Part shown: positions 11,253 to 25,314 of the stretch, one piece after another
How positions within the stretch are numbered: the stretch's first letter is position 1
Layout of the letters: every line of letters starts with the position of its first letter
Assembly (NCBI RefSeq): GCF_905220415.1
Contig: NC_059542.1
Coordinates: forward strand, 558,001 to 622,000
DNA length: 64,000 nt
Source of the DNA: Colias croceus
Taxonomy: Eukaryota; Arthropoda; Insecta; Lepidoptera; Pieridae
Direction of reading: 5' to 3'
Notes under the pieces: generated by a model
Seen by the model: only the letters and a program-made list of their open reading frames with translations
What the model was told of the DNA's origin: nothing
The model's database searches: none
Program-made: the position numbers and the translations under genes

Positions 11253-13461
11253 GTCCTTTTTTTTTTTTATAGCGAGCAAAAGAGCTTGCTTGTAAACAAA
11301 CTCCTGCACATTATATTTTACAGTGGTAAGGAAAGAAATAGATTGATGGAATGGATTGCGAAGGCTACGTGTGTACTCCTCCATTCATCGCAAGAATATC
11401 GCGAGAAGAAATAAGAAGTTTTATAGCATTCTAAATCAATTTTACATGAAACAGACGACCTTATAGAAACATTACATAAATGAAATAAATAAATATGTAG
11501 CCAATTGATAAAATACATAATAACAAAGCTTTAGATACAAAGGCATACCGCATAATACGTATTTCATTCTTATGTTGCAAAAAATCTTAACATCTTTATC
11601 AATACAATAAGTTATTTGTCAAATATCTTAAAAGCTAATATAATAACCATTGTACACTACACAATTATAATCCATTAGCAATTATACATTTGTGTATAAC
11701 TCATAATATTTCGTACGGTATTGTCGGATAGCGAGCGAGTTGACAATACGCCCCCTTTCAATAAGTGAACATCTAGCTTCCATTAGCAGAATTAAATGTC
11801 CAATATGAGTGGAGCTATCAATGTCAAAATATGACATAATACTATTTTAATGGGGATCCGGAGGCTGGTTTGATCTCGAAAAATTTGTGGAATTTATTAG
11901 AGGGGTTATTAATGTTTTGGTGCGTTTTGGCATTAGTTTTCCCACGTGTTTTATCGCATTTCGTAAATGTAATTTTGTTATATTTTAAAACAATAAAGCT
12001 TTCAATAATTAAATGGTATGATGTTTTAAATTAAGATTTAAAAAATGTCGTATAAATATTGTTTATGATTTTATATTTGGATGGAAAATCTCGTTAGATT
12101 AGGAATATGTATATATGGAGATAAGAAATACTGGTTAGTTTCAGATAACGGAAGAGTTCATTACAATAACAAATATAATAGTTTCTTTAATAACAAATCC
12201 CAAAATAAGGGTAAATATCAGTGGCATTATAATAAATTAAAGATAAAACGTACTTCCGCTTTCCACTAATAGATGGCGCGCAATTAAATCGTAAATTATT
12301 CGCTGTGCGCTGCCCCGCGGCTTCGCTGCTATTTATGTCGTCGTTAAGCTGTCTTAGATTTACATCCTTACGGCTATCCAACACCTTATCTATTATTTAA
12401 CCGATCAGTTTACGGGATAACAGAAACCACCGGATATTGCCACTACCGAACAAGAAATCTTTTTAACACCTAACTAGATTATTTCCTTTAATTTATCGTG
12501 AAATACTGCTCACCCTGGTCGCGTTGAAAAGTTCGTTATACGGTATGTCTATAGATTTAAAGTAGAGTAGTGGAGTGTGAGATTGATAAGATAGTTAAAG
12601 AGAAACGATAACACATTATTACCGTATCAAAATTCAGGATTAGGTACTTAGTACAATAAATCTTTCGATAGATACAGATAATATGTTAATTGTAACATTC
12701 ATGATGTAGAGTGTTATTGAGATATGATAAACGTTTTACATTGTTAGTTAGATACATTACCTCATATTATTACGATTGTATTATCACAAAGTAATGTACA
12801 TTGTATTAATGTCCAATGGGAAACGCTATCTTAATTCAAGATAGGTACATAAATTATTAAATAACAATACCATAAATGACTAAAGTGTGATTCATTAATC
12901 ATTACAAAGCTTTTTAAACAATCCATCTATTTTATAGTAGTACATATCCATACAAACATATTATGTCGAGTTCCAAGCGAGCACCAAGGGACTTCAAGAT
13001 AAAGGGTTTCCCTTCGGTCACCATAACGTGTTATACACAATTTATAACATCAGTAATTACACAGTTTATAGTTGCTCGTCAAAGCGTTTATTTTCCCCGG
13101 GGGGGTTAGAAATTCTAGTGGAAATGATTGGTAGCCAAATTGTCCCGGGATAATATCGTACCAATGCAAATTGTTTGTAATCCATTCACTGTTTGTCCGT
13201 TCGAATTTGAATTTTACAGCTAGAATACTGTTGAGCTAGTTTGGGGAAACTGTTTAGTTTTTTAAAGTACACGAGAAACATGTGGGCTTTCTAAATGTAT
13301 CCTATTTTATTTACCTACCTATCTTTTAAACTCTCATATTTCAACTTGGTAAATTGTTTGTCTATTGGTTATTTAGAGTATTAATACAGAAGTCCCAGAT
13401 AGGTAAGTCAAAACATTTCTTAGTTGACTTATGGTTGATATACACATTATTTAATAATCAA

Positions 13462-13635
13462 CTAGGTTTCCGCCCGCTGCTTCGCCCGCGCAGACAAAGA
13501 AAAACCCGCATAGTTCCCGTTCCCGTCATTTTCCTGCGAAAAAAAGTAGTCTGTGTCCTTTCTCAGTACTTTAGGCGTGATTGAGTAACAGACAGACAGA
13601 CAGAGTTACCTTCGCATTTATAATATTAGTATGGA
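13462..13635 (-). mobile_element. Helitron-like non-autonomous element
   Basis: Minus-strand copy starting TCCATACTAATATTATAAAT and ending with the GC-rich palindrome plus CTAG. It is shorter than its relatives and has a GACA microsatellite (CAGACAGACAGACAG) near its 5' end. Confidence 0.7.
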
Positions 13636-15014
13636 TTTTTTTAAAACATAGACTGCCGTCATTCTTATTTATTTTATAAAGATAACAGTAAAAAGAATTA
13701 ACACAATCATAATCAATATAAAATTACCAACAAGACAAAAATCTCTACATTATTCACACATCATCACCTAAAGTAAAACAGGACGAAAAATAAAAATGCA
13801 CCCCAAATTGAGCATCAGAACCAAAGTTGTGTCGCCGGCTGTACGCGCACAAGAACACGAGTGATGATAACGTGAAAGGTGTCACAAAGAGGTCGCGTCG
13901 AGGTGCAAATGTGCATCTCACAAGATGAGCCGCTGAATGTGTTCATAGTTATGCGAACATCGCATGCGAAATGTGGAGGTGCTTTTATTAATAGTAAGTA
14001 AGTATTTATCCTAAAATGGAATGTAGATGTGTTAGAAATTCGACATTCACAGCGTATCGCAATCGATAAAATTCATACTCAACATTTAACGTATAAGTAT
14101 AGATTCAAAACTTTTTTACGTTAATACGATTTATACTGCATATTTTACAATTTAGAGCACTTTATAATAAAACTTTGTTGAACACAAAAAACATTTTCCA
14201 CTCTCAACAAGCTAATAGCATAAGGTTATAAAATATTTATTATTATCTATTATTGATATAACATAAAAACAAAATAATATTTATCGATGAAAAAATTTCA
14301 ATGACTATTGATAATATTATGTAGCGCCTCCAACATTCTCTACTCTCTGGTCCGCGCTTCACATAAGAGCGCATTTCACGATTGTTCCACCTTCCCTGCG
14401 TCTACTTATAGCTATCTATTTTACGTCTTTATTACTAGACGTGTAATTTGTTTGATATAACAGCTAAATAAAAATAATCTATAACAACTGTGATATATTT
14501 TTGGAAATTTATTATGAGGGGTACAGTCGTAATTTTGAAATCACGATTTTTTATATTTTCCTTAGGTACTTTTACAATCAATCCTGAAAGTAAACACATA
14601 AATACATACAAGAACCTATCTCCTAACCTCTAGGTTCTCACAATCAAATAACCAGCTCATTTGAAAAAGTCTTCCCCATATTAACTAACAATTATATCTA
14701 ATTCGAAGCTAACGTCTACAATTCGTTCATTACGACGTCCACTCGCTAATTTCCCGCATGACTCATAAATTACCCCCTCCCTTTCCTAGAGGGAGGCCCT
14801 GGCCCTAACTCATGGAACAGCTGTTTACTTTGTGACATGTTCATTGTTTATCGTAGTGGTGAGTAACTTTTTATCTTTGGACGTTACAGTGTGTTGGATG
14901 GTTTTTGGGAAGGGTATAAAGTAATGAAGTCGGTTAAAAAAGTTAGATATGACTTAGGTACTTATGTCGCTCTTATTACAGTTACAATCTTCGTATGTAT
15001 TGTGTCTCGCTTAA

Positions 15015-15980
15015 CCTTCGGCATACAAGGTGAAAAAAACTCCTCACCTATACAACGTGGGGTTAAACTAACCCCATTAGAGATTGTCTCTACTTTATGT
15101 GTGCATCATGTGCAATAAGTTTGAATGGGTTTTTCTGTTACGTACATTAATAAGCTAATGAATAAAAAACAAAAAGTATCAAATTAAACATTTATTATTA
15201 AAAAAAACTTAAAAATCACGTAACCTTTCCGTGCATTCAACAAAATGTTATTAAATCGAAATAAAAAATCAACAAAAATATTTCTTCTTTTTTAACTTAA
15301 TTATTTTACTTCTTATATAAAATAAGACAATAAGGATTTATAAAAAAATAACAATAATTGGCTCTTTATGACTATTTGAGCGAAATTACTCGTTATCTAA
15401 AATAGTACAATTTTTACACATCAAATTCGCATATGTTCCTTACATATGGCGGCGTTACATTTGAAACATCCGTTCAGAGTCTTCCTATCTTTGTGTTATT
15501 GTGTCTTGGACAGAAAGAACATCGCTGAGACCTTCTTGGTTGCTTTTGCGGTGGTCCTGGAACTTCTTGGCCCAAAGTTTTCGTCGTCCGACTAAGTTTT
15601 ATTTTCTTCCAATAAGGCCGCCGCAATACGATCATCCTGCATATTATTATTCATATTGACTATCTATACCTACAATAAAAATAAAAAAGTATAAATAAAA
15701 CACTAATTGTAGCATTAAATAACAAAAAAACACAGAAGTAGGTACATACTTTTTTGACAACGTCCCATACAACGTGGGGTAAAAAACGCCCGGGACCCAC
15801 TTTGAGCACGTGCTCACACGACCCTGGCGCGCGTAGTATTGATTCAACGCTGTGATTCGACGCGGTAATATTTAAACTTCAGCTACTGTGAAAATTAAGT
15901 TATTTGGTTGCATTTTAATATAAAATCAACGCAATTTAAAAGTGTAGGGGTTAAAATAACCCCACCTTGTATGCCGAAGG
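15015..15980 (-). mobile_element. Truncated piggyBac-type element with intact TTAA ends
   Basis: Perfect terminal inverted repeats CCTTCGGCATACAAGGTG (15015) and its complement (ending 15980) are each flanked by TTAA (15011-15014 and 15981-15984), the piggyBac target site. The 966-bp interior is far too short for a full transposase. On the minus strand about 15400-15600 it keeps the end of one: a frame with CSFCPRHNNTKIGR and, after a frameshift, NGCFKCNAAICKEHMRI and a stop. That matches the C-terminal cysteine-rich zinc finger of piggyBac transposases. It is a defunct internal-deletion derivative that could only be moved in trans. Confidence 0.9.
15398..15560 (-). pseudogene. piggyBac transposase C-terminal zinc-finger remnant
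   Basis: Minus-strand sequence encodes the cysteine- and histidine-rich tail of a piggyBac transposase in two frames separated by a break: C-x2-C-x-RHN in the first, C-x2-C-x4-C-x2-H in the second, then a stop. The catalytic DDD part is absent. Confidence 0.7.
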
Positions 15981-16260
15981 TTAACATTGTGTCTTCATGC
16001 TTTCGCTGAATGCTTCTCTCTCGGTATATACTGACCTTTATATATAGGAAAAAGAAAAAATATACAATATACATTATATTATGTAGTTCCTAGCTTTATT
16101 TACATATCATACATGCATACAAGAATAATAAATACCCTATACATAATATGTACCTAACTGTGCCAGTTGATATATCTTCGACTAATTCAATCGCGTAGTG
16201 ACCGAATAAAAAGTGCTGTCATTGGTAATTCCGTCTGTACAAGATTCAAATTCATTTAAC

Positions 16261-16478
16261 CTACTAATATTATAAATGCGAAAGTTTGTATGGATGTTTG
16301 TTAGTTGTTACTCTTTCACGTAAAAACTACTGAACCGATTACAATGAAATTTAGCACACATATAGAGGGTAACTTGGATTAACACATAGGATAGTTTTTA
16401 TCCCGGAAATCCCACGGGAACGGGAACTATGCGGGTTTTCCTTTGCAAACGGGGGCGAAGCCACGGGCGGAAATCTAG
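16261..16478 (+). mobile_element. Helitron-like non-autonomous element
   Basis: It starts CTACTAATATTATAAATGCG and ends with a GC-rich stretch and CTAG at 16475-16478. It shares the segment CTACTGAACCGATTACAATG with the copy at 40169. Confidence 0.7.
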
Positions 16479-16479
16479 T

Positions 16480-19400
16480 TTGGTATATAATAAACACGGT
16501 ATACAGGAATGTTACAATTAAGTTTTCCAGCATGTTTAGCCGTTCAGCATGTAAATTATTATGTCACTTAATTTTAATTTGTTATCTATCTATGTACCAA
16601 AACTTCACACAGAACTGATCAATTAAATTTGGGTGAAAGAGTAACATCCTTATTATCAAGTTATATTGGTAGGCTATAAGCTATAGTTAATATTATCAAA
16701 AAAGATTCTTTGGTAATAGTTGTGCAAGAAATAAAAACAATTTAACGTGTAGTTAAAAGTTTAAGTGTATAAACTTTCAGTTTTATGATATTAGGTTATC
16801 AAAATATACCTATAAAAGTGTAACAATGTTTTAACATTGTCTATATTATGTGTACACTGTACAATGTAATAAAGACTTGGAATCAGATTTAATTAATAAC
16901 AAATTAAAAATACTTCAAACTCGCCGTAACTGGGAAAACAATTTTCTAGTTTTTCTTCAACTTAGAACCTCTGAAGTAAATTGATTGAAAATTTCTTAGA
17001 AACCTATATTAACCTTCTTCTCTTAATTTATAATTTCAATGAAGAGGGTAATTAATGCTTACGAGCTTTAATCCCACTACTATTATTACAGTCAATTAAT
17101 CTCGCTCGGTGAGTAAAATAAGGCCTAAGAAATATTTTTTTTATTAATAAGTTATAATAGACTGAAGATGACAGAGAGACACTACCTAATAGCTACCAGT
17201 GGCTCTGGTCGGTGGCCCGTTTGCGCCGACTCTTATTGTAGGAAACATTGATTTTAAACAGTGCCGTTAAGGAAATAACACTAATGTTAGTAAAACGCTC
17301 GCAAATAGCAGATATAGATATGATATATTCATAACCACTATACTTTAATAAGTAACTATATCTACCTATTACCATAACCATAACTATAACTATTACTAAA
17401 GAGCTATTTATTTAAAAAAAAAAAACTTTTTCAAAACATTTTCAAAATTTTCTGATTTCGATCAAACACAATCCCTTCATCCTCCTAAACAACCATCGAA
17501 AAATTCCAAAAACATCATGTTTTGAATCTGTGAAATGTATCAAGTAAGTATTTAAGTGAGGCATGAATCGGATCTCATTAAGAGCGACAGTTCGTGTCGC
17601 AATCCGATGCAATTTGGATGTTTCCTGTCAGTATTCACGAGGCTCTATTCACTGTGAGCCGAAACTATTAGAGATAGCATTTAACGCACCTACGTTTATC
17701 CTTTAATCTTAACTAAGCGTCTGTTTATTTTCAGGAATTATTGAGGAATGGAGTGTTGCTGTTTTTGCGATTACGTACGCAATTTCCACCATTAGGTGGA
17801 AATTTCATTGGACTTTTTAAATTTCATATGACTAAGTAATTTTATTTTAAAATATTTGGTTGCTTTATTTACAGAAAATCGTTTTTGGTTAGTATTTTCT
17901 TTTAGCTTTACATCTGCAAAAAACAACGTCATGATTCATGATAGCGCTAGGGTACATGAAAATAATGAACATTTTACTAGGAACATGAGTATCTGTTATC
18001 TGCTAGTATAGTAAATACTTATTCATCAATTGCATAGTTAGATACGTTGCAATTAGGATTACCCATCTACATGCAATGTTCAATTGTACACCCCATAAAC
18101 ATACCTATATTTTTAAAAGTGCTTTATTAACAGTTTGCCTATTGGAAAAATAAAAGGCATTTCTTTCACGTCACGCTTATTTTTACTTCCAAATTTTTTA
18201 ACATCAAAGCAACAAAATCGAATCGCCCCAAAACGACGGTAGGTAATCCACAAACACCTATACAAATTCGCTGAACATATTAACCTTCAAAAACAGACGT
18301 AGTATTTTATAGCGCCATTACTTCGGGTCCGTAATGCCGACCATCAGGCATGCTCGCAACGCTCGAGCTCCACTAAAAGTCAATACATGGGATATATTTC
18401 GCCCACCTGACACAAAGATACGGCTTCAATATTTAATACGGGCCGGGTTGCGCTTACGTGTGCATTCAGCACTATTTTATTTTTTAGGCTGACGGCGTTT
18501 TTCCTTTTAGGTGTATTGGCTCTTTGATATCGGTGTATGGGATGGCTGAATGTGATGGGGCGAAGTACAAAATGTAATTAGTCTTTTGAATCATATTTAT
18601 GACGTTAATAATTAAAATTAACTTTATGATTAATAAGGCAGAATCGTTAATCTAGATTCTAGGCAATTTATTTTTATAAGAACCTAGCGTAAGTTTGTAA
18701 TCTGTATATAGGTACCTACTTGTAGGTACATTCGACATATTACATTATAATTATGTACCTATTTTTTTGAAGTACCTACATAGGTAGATGCCTACTTACC
18801 AGTTACCATACGATATCTCTTATCATTATTTATTTATTATTATGTTGATAAAAGATGACTATTGCAATTTAAGCAAGTACCTTTGTGTAATCCTTATAAA
18901 ACATTTAATAAGTGTTGTAAAAAGTTACCGGCCTGAAATAAATAATTTGAAAAATGTTATTTCTGAATCCTACTAAACACTGAATAAAATTGAATGTCAC
19001 AATAACATTATTATCTACCTACACTTCGAAGTAATGCAATCTGTATTCCGTATAAAGAGCCGTTTTAGCGTTCACCAGTTCATAAAATCTCTTCTCATAT
19101 TAATTAATAAGAGTAATTAACTTGATTACGACGGGATCAGGTTTTAATTTAATGCACTCTTTTGTTCTCGCTGTGGACTCCATTTTTATTAACGTGGAAG
19201 TAATTTGAATAATTATTTTCAAGTAACTAGATAAAATATAGATACTTACCTACTAAGAATTTATGCTTCTTTGTACATAAAATATTGATGGAAAATATAC
19301 TTAGGTACACATTTCGTGTTAAAATCGACTATTTTGGTACATTTTGTATCCATATAATAAATTGGAAAATGTGTGAGCGTACATTTACACATGTAAAGGC

Positions 19401-20260
19401 AATTGAGGCAATTATATAAACTTTACACCTTGTCATTATCACTGTAAATAAAGGGCAGATAAATTGGACTCATCGATTAAACAAAGTTTGACCACAATTG
19501 GTTTGGTCGACAGTTAATACGAGATAATTTAAATAAAATTAACAAACTTTATTATTACATATGTAGATACAGTATTCACCTATTATACCTACCTATATAA
19601 AAAAGTGATACGGGCCGCCCTGGCTCTGCTCGTATCTTCACTCGGATAGGCTTTTTTATAAGGTTCTCATTTTTTTTATTCAAGCGTGATTCAAGGAGAT
19701 ACAAATCCATAAAATAAAATTGCTAAAATCCGTTCAGCCGTTCTCGAGTTAAAAAGTAATGTAATTAAGACTTACTTTACTATTAAGATTAGCTGCTCGC
19801 CCTCGATCCGACCGGGAAGACATTTTTTGGAAGTTTTTCATATACGTTATATTTTTGCAATTTTCATCCTAACATCCATCCAGCAGTTGTAAAGTTATAT
19901 TTGGTAAAACCTTAACGACTCTCTTTAACAGTTACCGTAATATTCTAAAAACTGTTAGTTTATGATCTAGCCGGCGAAATTGCACTGTCGCTTTGTCTAC
20001 AAAAATTGTGTACTCGCATAATTTTTCTATAATGCGTTTTTCTAATCAAATGCTGTATAGATAAAGGATTAAACAGATAGTTCAAGGGCTCATAATAAAA
20101 ACACAATGTATATAAAAATTTATTTATTTCAGTATATAATTGAACTGATTTCATACATGTATCGTACATACTACAACTTCCAATACATTAAAATTTACCT
20201 ACGTATACACAGGGGATGTATAAAAATATCTAATGATAGTTCTTAGAACATTATGTATTT
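16480..20260. other. AT-rich non-coding stretch
   Basis: No exon seen. Patches near 17560-17720 and 18290-18500 are less AT-rich and may be conserved regulatory DNA. About 19600-19810 is a degenerate dispersed repeat (the segment ATCCGTTCAGCCGTTCTCGA is typical of several lepidopteran repeats). Confidence 0.4.
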
Positions 20261-20261
20261 C

Positions 20262-20395
20262 GTTTATGAAATTCTGAGACCAATCATTAATGATTTTAAT
20301 TCAATTTTATGTGTTAAAAGTACATAATTTATAGTACATTAAATTCCATATTTTGATAGTTTTCATCCAAATAATGTCTCAGAATTTCATAACAT
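20262..20395. repeat. Short inverted repeat
   Basis: TTTATGAAATTCTGAGAC on the left is matched by GTCTCAGAATTTCATAAC on the right, with about 100 bp between. It could be a small MITE or a transcript hairpin in the cnk 3' flank. Confidence 0.5.
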
Positions 20396-20593
20396 TAAAG
20401 TATAGGTATTATATTTATAAAAGAAAGTGCCTGGAATTACTTATTAAAACAAAAGTCAAGTTTATCTTTCGTCAAAATTGATTCACAATGTTCGATAATT
20501 ATATTAACAACCATTTCTTAAAAGACGGGTGACTTGGAATTATGTTGACTATTGATAGGCTATTTTAGATGAGCTGTGATAAAATGTATCTAA

Positions 20594-20744
20594 AACTATT
20601 TCGTGTTGCCACATTTAAAAAAATAAAAAAACAAAGAAATTATTTATATAGGATAAATACTATTAATAAGTACATTTACCGAAAGAACCATAAATTAAAA
20701 AGTAATATCTCAGTTATTATTTATAGGTGGCAACACAAATAGTT
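20594..20744. mobile_element. Small MITE with GTGTTGCCAC inverted ends
   Basis: AACTATTTCGTGTTGCCAC at 20594-20612 pairs with GTGGCAACACAAATAGTT at 20727-20744. The ~150-bp length with AT-rich interior suits a MITE. Class and target duplication are not clear. Confidence 0.5.
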
Positions 20745-23700
20745 ATTTCTATTTCTGTGACAAAATAGAAATGAAATGTTTACATCTATACAAATACAAA
20801 TGTATAATACAAAATATTGCATTTAATCAAATAATATCTACGCCACATTACCATTTACATAAAAATTCTACTTATATCTTACTTTTAAAACATCTTCATA
20901 AGAAATAAAACATTTAAAACTATCTGTGGAAAATCATATATAATCAATATATAATCTGTAACGTTACGTCACCCGTCGACAAAATGGCGCGAAAGGAGAT
21001 TAACGCATTAGTTCCTAGCTACCATAAAGCTGAGTATCACCGCCAACATCATTCGATATCTACCTACTTATGCCTCTTCGGCTTTTTACGAATAAACGTC
21101 TACATGCATAATCAATTTCAATTTATTTATTAGAACTTAAATTGGCTTAAACTTAGATTTCTGAAAACTAAATTTTGGGTTTAGACATTTTAGGCCGTTA
21201 AAAATACAAGGCAGAAGAAGGGAATAGATTAGACGAATAGGCCGTTAAAACATTTTTCATGAAATAATTAAAAAATAAATAAGAGAATTTATAATTATAC
21301 ATGTAGACGTTTATATCAAGTCAAAGGTTAAAATTAGAAGAAAAAAAAAGGAATACAAATGATACACAATAATAAAATTATACGAATAAAAGCATAGGCG
21401 CAGTATTTTATAAAAAAAACATTTGCAATTGATTTCATTTTACTTGAGACTGATATGTTACTTATGAATACTTAGGATTTGTTACAAAGCTGAAAACTCT
21501 TGACATGGGTCTTTAAAAATACTGAGTTCGTCTAAAATTGATAATTTATAAGTAAATAAAAAAGGCCAAAATGGAATAAGTCAAATCAATTAACAATCAG
21601 TTTACCTAAACCAAATTAAATTACATACAATCAAATCACTTTAAATAAGCAAAAATTACAAACAAACAGGAACTCGACTACGCCTATGTCACATAATATC
21701 TTATAAAACAGTTTTAAAAACTTTCAAATAACTTTCCCTACACTCAATTTCATAAGAAGTTTTCATTAAATCCCTAATTCACATTAAAAAGCTCAAATAA
21801 TTCCTTTAGTACGAGCAGTCGGTGACAATAAAAATGGATGATTGAAAAATTAAAAATTAATTGCAATCATACATTGTCACATTTAACCGTGTCACCGACA
21901 AATGCAAAACCAATTCTAAATACGGACAATAAATTTTATATTATCATTTATATAATATAATTCATATAATAATACATAGACATTGGACATCTAATACATT
22001 GTCAACGCGTTCGTATACCCAACAATTATTATATTTACAACCTTGGCAAATAATTATAGTTGAGCATAATATTATTATTATTAGGAAAAAAATGCAAAAT
22101 TGCATTAAAAGAAGCATCGTCGTCCGCGCGACTAAGTCTTAACGATTAGCGAATAGCAAATGGACTGCGACTTGAAACATTTATTTTAAAATATAAATAC
22201 TATATATTAAAAACGCTGATAAATTTTATAGATATATACCTATTACATAATATTATGTATATGTATAGTGGGGAAAAAGGAATGGAATTATAGTCATAAT
22301 AGGAATCGTATTCATCAATAATTAGTAAGGGTCAATAAGATTTTTTTTTATATTTGTATCAGACATTAATATGACTTAAACGCACGTTATAGGGTTTTAA
22401 TATCACTTCAATTTAAGTTTGAACGTATTCTAAAGCTCAAGCTATTATGTAAGAACGTATAAGTATAACCCGTGTCATAAAAGAATCAAAATCAAATTTC
22501 TGTCTCGCACTAACAATTCAAAATCGTTCCATTCTTAGCACGGATTATAAAAAATCAAGTCAATCAAGAATTTCAAAGTCGACAGTCCAGCAAATATTTA
22601 GCGTTAAAAATATAAAAGCACATACTAAATATATATATAAGTATATACCAGCCTAACCTAGTACCAATATATACTGGACGCCAGTGTTCGCATGCACCAA
22701 ATTGCCAGTCAAAATATAACGTAGCCTTACCTAGCGATCTCAAAACTGTGATACTTTAGGAAAATAGTGTACTATTATTATGAAATATATAGAAATAATA
22801 AATACAAATTATTATTGGTCTCAATTCCTTTTTAATTTTTTGCTGACCGTCGGCTGAATAATTTCAATCAAACAGTCACTAAATCTATATAATATAAAAA
22901 TGAAACCTTGGTCACGGCATCACGCGTGAACCGATTTCGATAATTATTTTTGTATAATATCCCTTGAAGTATGAGGATGGTTCTTATAGACAGAAAACGT
23001 AAACATGTACCACGGGCGAAGCCGGGGCGGACCGCTAGTAAATTAAATAATTTTGAGAGTTACGACGACGCAAATAAATTCTAAACTACATTAGGAAACA
23101 CATATATACATAGTTCAATGAATACTAACAATTTCCCGCTAAAACATCACAGTTTTGAAGACCCAAAAATTAAGATACACATGCACCAATCGTGTTATTT
23201 TCTCAAACACTTACAAAGCGACATTTAAAAAAACAACTACATGGCTTCAATAGAAATAGATATAACATTCATATATTTTACCCCATAGTTTTCATTTACA
23301 CTTACATATAAATATTATTAACATTTAGGGGCTTTTTAGCGTTGCTTTAGAGGCCACTGAACTCCTTAGTTACAAATGTAAATAAAAATTCATATTATAT
23401 TTAACTACAAATCCATAAAAGAAATACTTTTGTGTCATTTTTTGGAAAATAATTAAAAAAAAATCAGTTTTTCATTTCCATTTCAATTAAAATGCCTCAG
23501 TGCCTTTTAAAATACAAATATCGACCCAAATAAACATACCTACATAGCATTAAATATTCATAATCATTTTAGGACAAAAATTAGTGCCTACTTGAAACTT
23601 TATAGCTTGGAAGTTTTACAATTATAAAAATATCAACAAAATATTATAATTCGTAACAAACTCGTTAATTTTCAATAATCTTATCAAAATTTGCAAAACG

Positions 23701-24699
23701 CAAACTCACAACACAATTTTAAATTGCTTCATTATTGGCACAACTTGAGTTTCGCACAACGAGTGTCATTACATAGGTGTGAGTGAGACGACGATTGGTA
23801 AATTCCATATGTGAGAGTGAGATAGCGAATCAATGTGTCTATAGGCAATAACTATGTACAATATTGTTTTCTATCCGAATTCTATTCAAAAATGAACTCT
23901 AATTTGTAATATAGAAGTACTAGATTCATTTAAACGCTACAGCAACTATTGTAAAATACCAATTGAATAATTTATACCATATTGAATTACTGTGCGTAAT
24001 TAATTCGATAAAATTTACTAAGACATAATATGAATATTAAGTTTTTCTATCAAAATTTTGTTGTAAACACAACCTTTAGGTGTTCTTTAAATTCTATGTA
24101 CATTTTAAAACTCATATGTACATAATTGTGCGTAGTTGTTGGTTTGTGGTAAAACTGAAGTTTAAGTTAACAAGAACGAGAATATGACATAAAGAATTAA
24201 TTACTTTATATGATAAACAATTTTTCTATAATCTATTAAGCTATTAATGGTTTAGTTCACTATAATATATTGTTTCTACAATAATTGTTATTTACTATAT
24301 CTGTATATTAACGTTTCTATGTTCTTTACTTCTTATACAATTAAGGTGATAAAAGTGCTTTAAAATTTGAATGAATTCGAATGTGTTTTTTTTACATATT
24401 TTCTCTCTATATTTTCAAAAATGAAACATTACCTACAAACAGTAACTTACACTATTTTTGTTATCCTATTTTAGTAAATTTGATACTAAATTTCAGTTTT
24501 ACCACATTAGTTTTATAGTAATAGTTCGATGATATAGTTCAGATACCAAGCTCTAGGAGATGGTGAAAGTTTCTAAGTTTTATATACTTACATAGTGTAT
24601 GACTTGTAATTTGATACACGTTATAATAATCAATTTACAAAAAAACATTATTGAATTAAGAACAGCCTGTAGAATAAGCTCTAATATAAATCGAACTAT
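20745..24699. other. Repeat-poor AT-rich block downstream of cnk
   Basis: Nearly 4 kb with no credible ORF and only one clear transposon (22884-23038). Very AT-rich, unlike the transposon-dense cnk introns. It could be a long 3' UTR, a distal regulatory region or ordinary intergenic DNA; sequence alone does not decide. Confidence 0.4.
22884..23038 (+). mobile_element. Helitron-like element, CGGGCGAAGCCGGGG family
   Basis: Starts TCTATATAATATAAAAATGA and ends CCGGGGCGGACCGCTAG. Sister copies lie at 43543-43717 (minus) and 57244-57388 (plus). The shared ACGTAAACATGTACCACGGG defines this family. Confidence 0.75.
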
Positions 24700-24952
24700 A
24701 ATAAATAAATATTTCAGGACAATTTTCACACACGGCACGATCTGACCCCATACTAAGCTTTCGCTTGTGTTATGGAAACCAGATGGCTGATAAACATACA
24801 TATATCATTTTAAATAAATACTTATATAGATAATTAACACCCAGACACAGAGCAAACATCTATATTCATCACACAAATATTTGCCCCGGGTGGGAATCGA
24901 ACCCACGACCTTTGACTTGACCACTACCAACCAAGCCAACTGGTAAGTCATA
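24700..24952 (-). mobile_element. tRNA-derived SINE
   Basis: On the minus strand the 5' part has an A-box-like GGTTGGTAGTGGTC and a B box GGTTCGATTCCCACC, the internal RNA polymerase III promoter of a tRNA gene. A non-tRNA body follows (TGTTTGCTCTGTGTCTGGGT; CCATAACACAAGCGAAAGCT) with a TTTATTTATTAT tail. This layout is that of a widespread insect/lepidopteran SINE family. It lies just beyond the cnk 3' end. Confidence 0.8.
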
Positions 24953-24992
24953 AAAAATGTCCTAAAATTCTTGTATTGTTAGTAGGTACATT

Positions 24993-25314
24993 TTTTTATT
25001 TATTTTCGAAGAAGACATTAAATAATTATCTACATTATAGTAATTAAAATACAAATAATAAGTTACATGTGTATCAAATTAAGGTCATAAAACAGTTACA
25101 GAATACAGGATTAAAATGTTAACCATTATATAAAATTGAATTATTTTGTACATCAATTAAACTTCCATTTAATCTCGTCTTATGAAAACATTTACAAATA
25201 GTCAACGATATATGTTTAGCTGTTAATGTTAATGAGTAAATTCGTTAATATCGATCATTATTATTAATATTTTTTGTTTGTCCTTAATTTTCCTTCTCCG
25301 TGCACTTCTTCTTC
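24993..25314 (-). other. cnk: Probable cnk 3' UTR
   Basis: Downstream of the last recognised cnk exon the minus strand is AT-rich without splice signals. The first strong AATAAATAAA polyadenylation motif lies near 24993-25010, just before the SINE. The end of the transcript is inferred. Confidence 0.35.

Larger units (their letters stand above)
10580..15010. other. Non-coding stretch with dispersed repeats
   Basis: Apart from the repeats listed separately at 11076 and 13462, I see AT-rich sequence, a degenerate Helitron-type fragment near 12290-12400 (a GCCCCGCGGCTTCGCTGC stretch), and a GC-balanced patch near 13790-13990 that might be a conserved regulatory element. No exon can be supported. 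Confidence 0.4.

Noticed and set aside
24880..24952. tRNA-like sequence
   Set aside because: It has A and B boxes but continues into a SINE body and tail and does not fold as a full functional tRNA.
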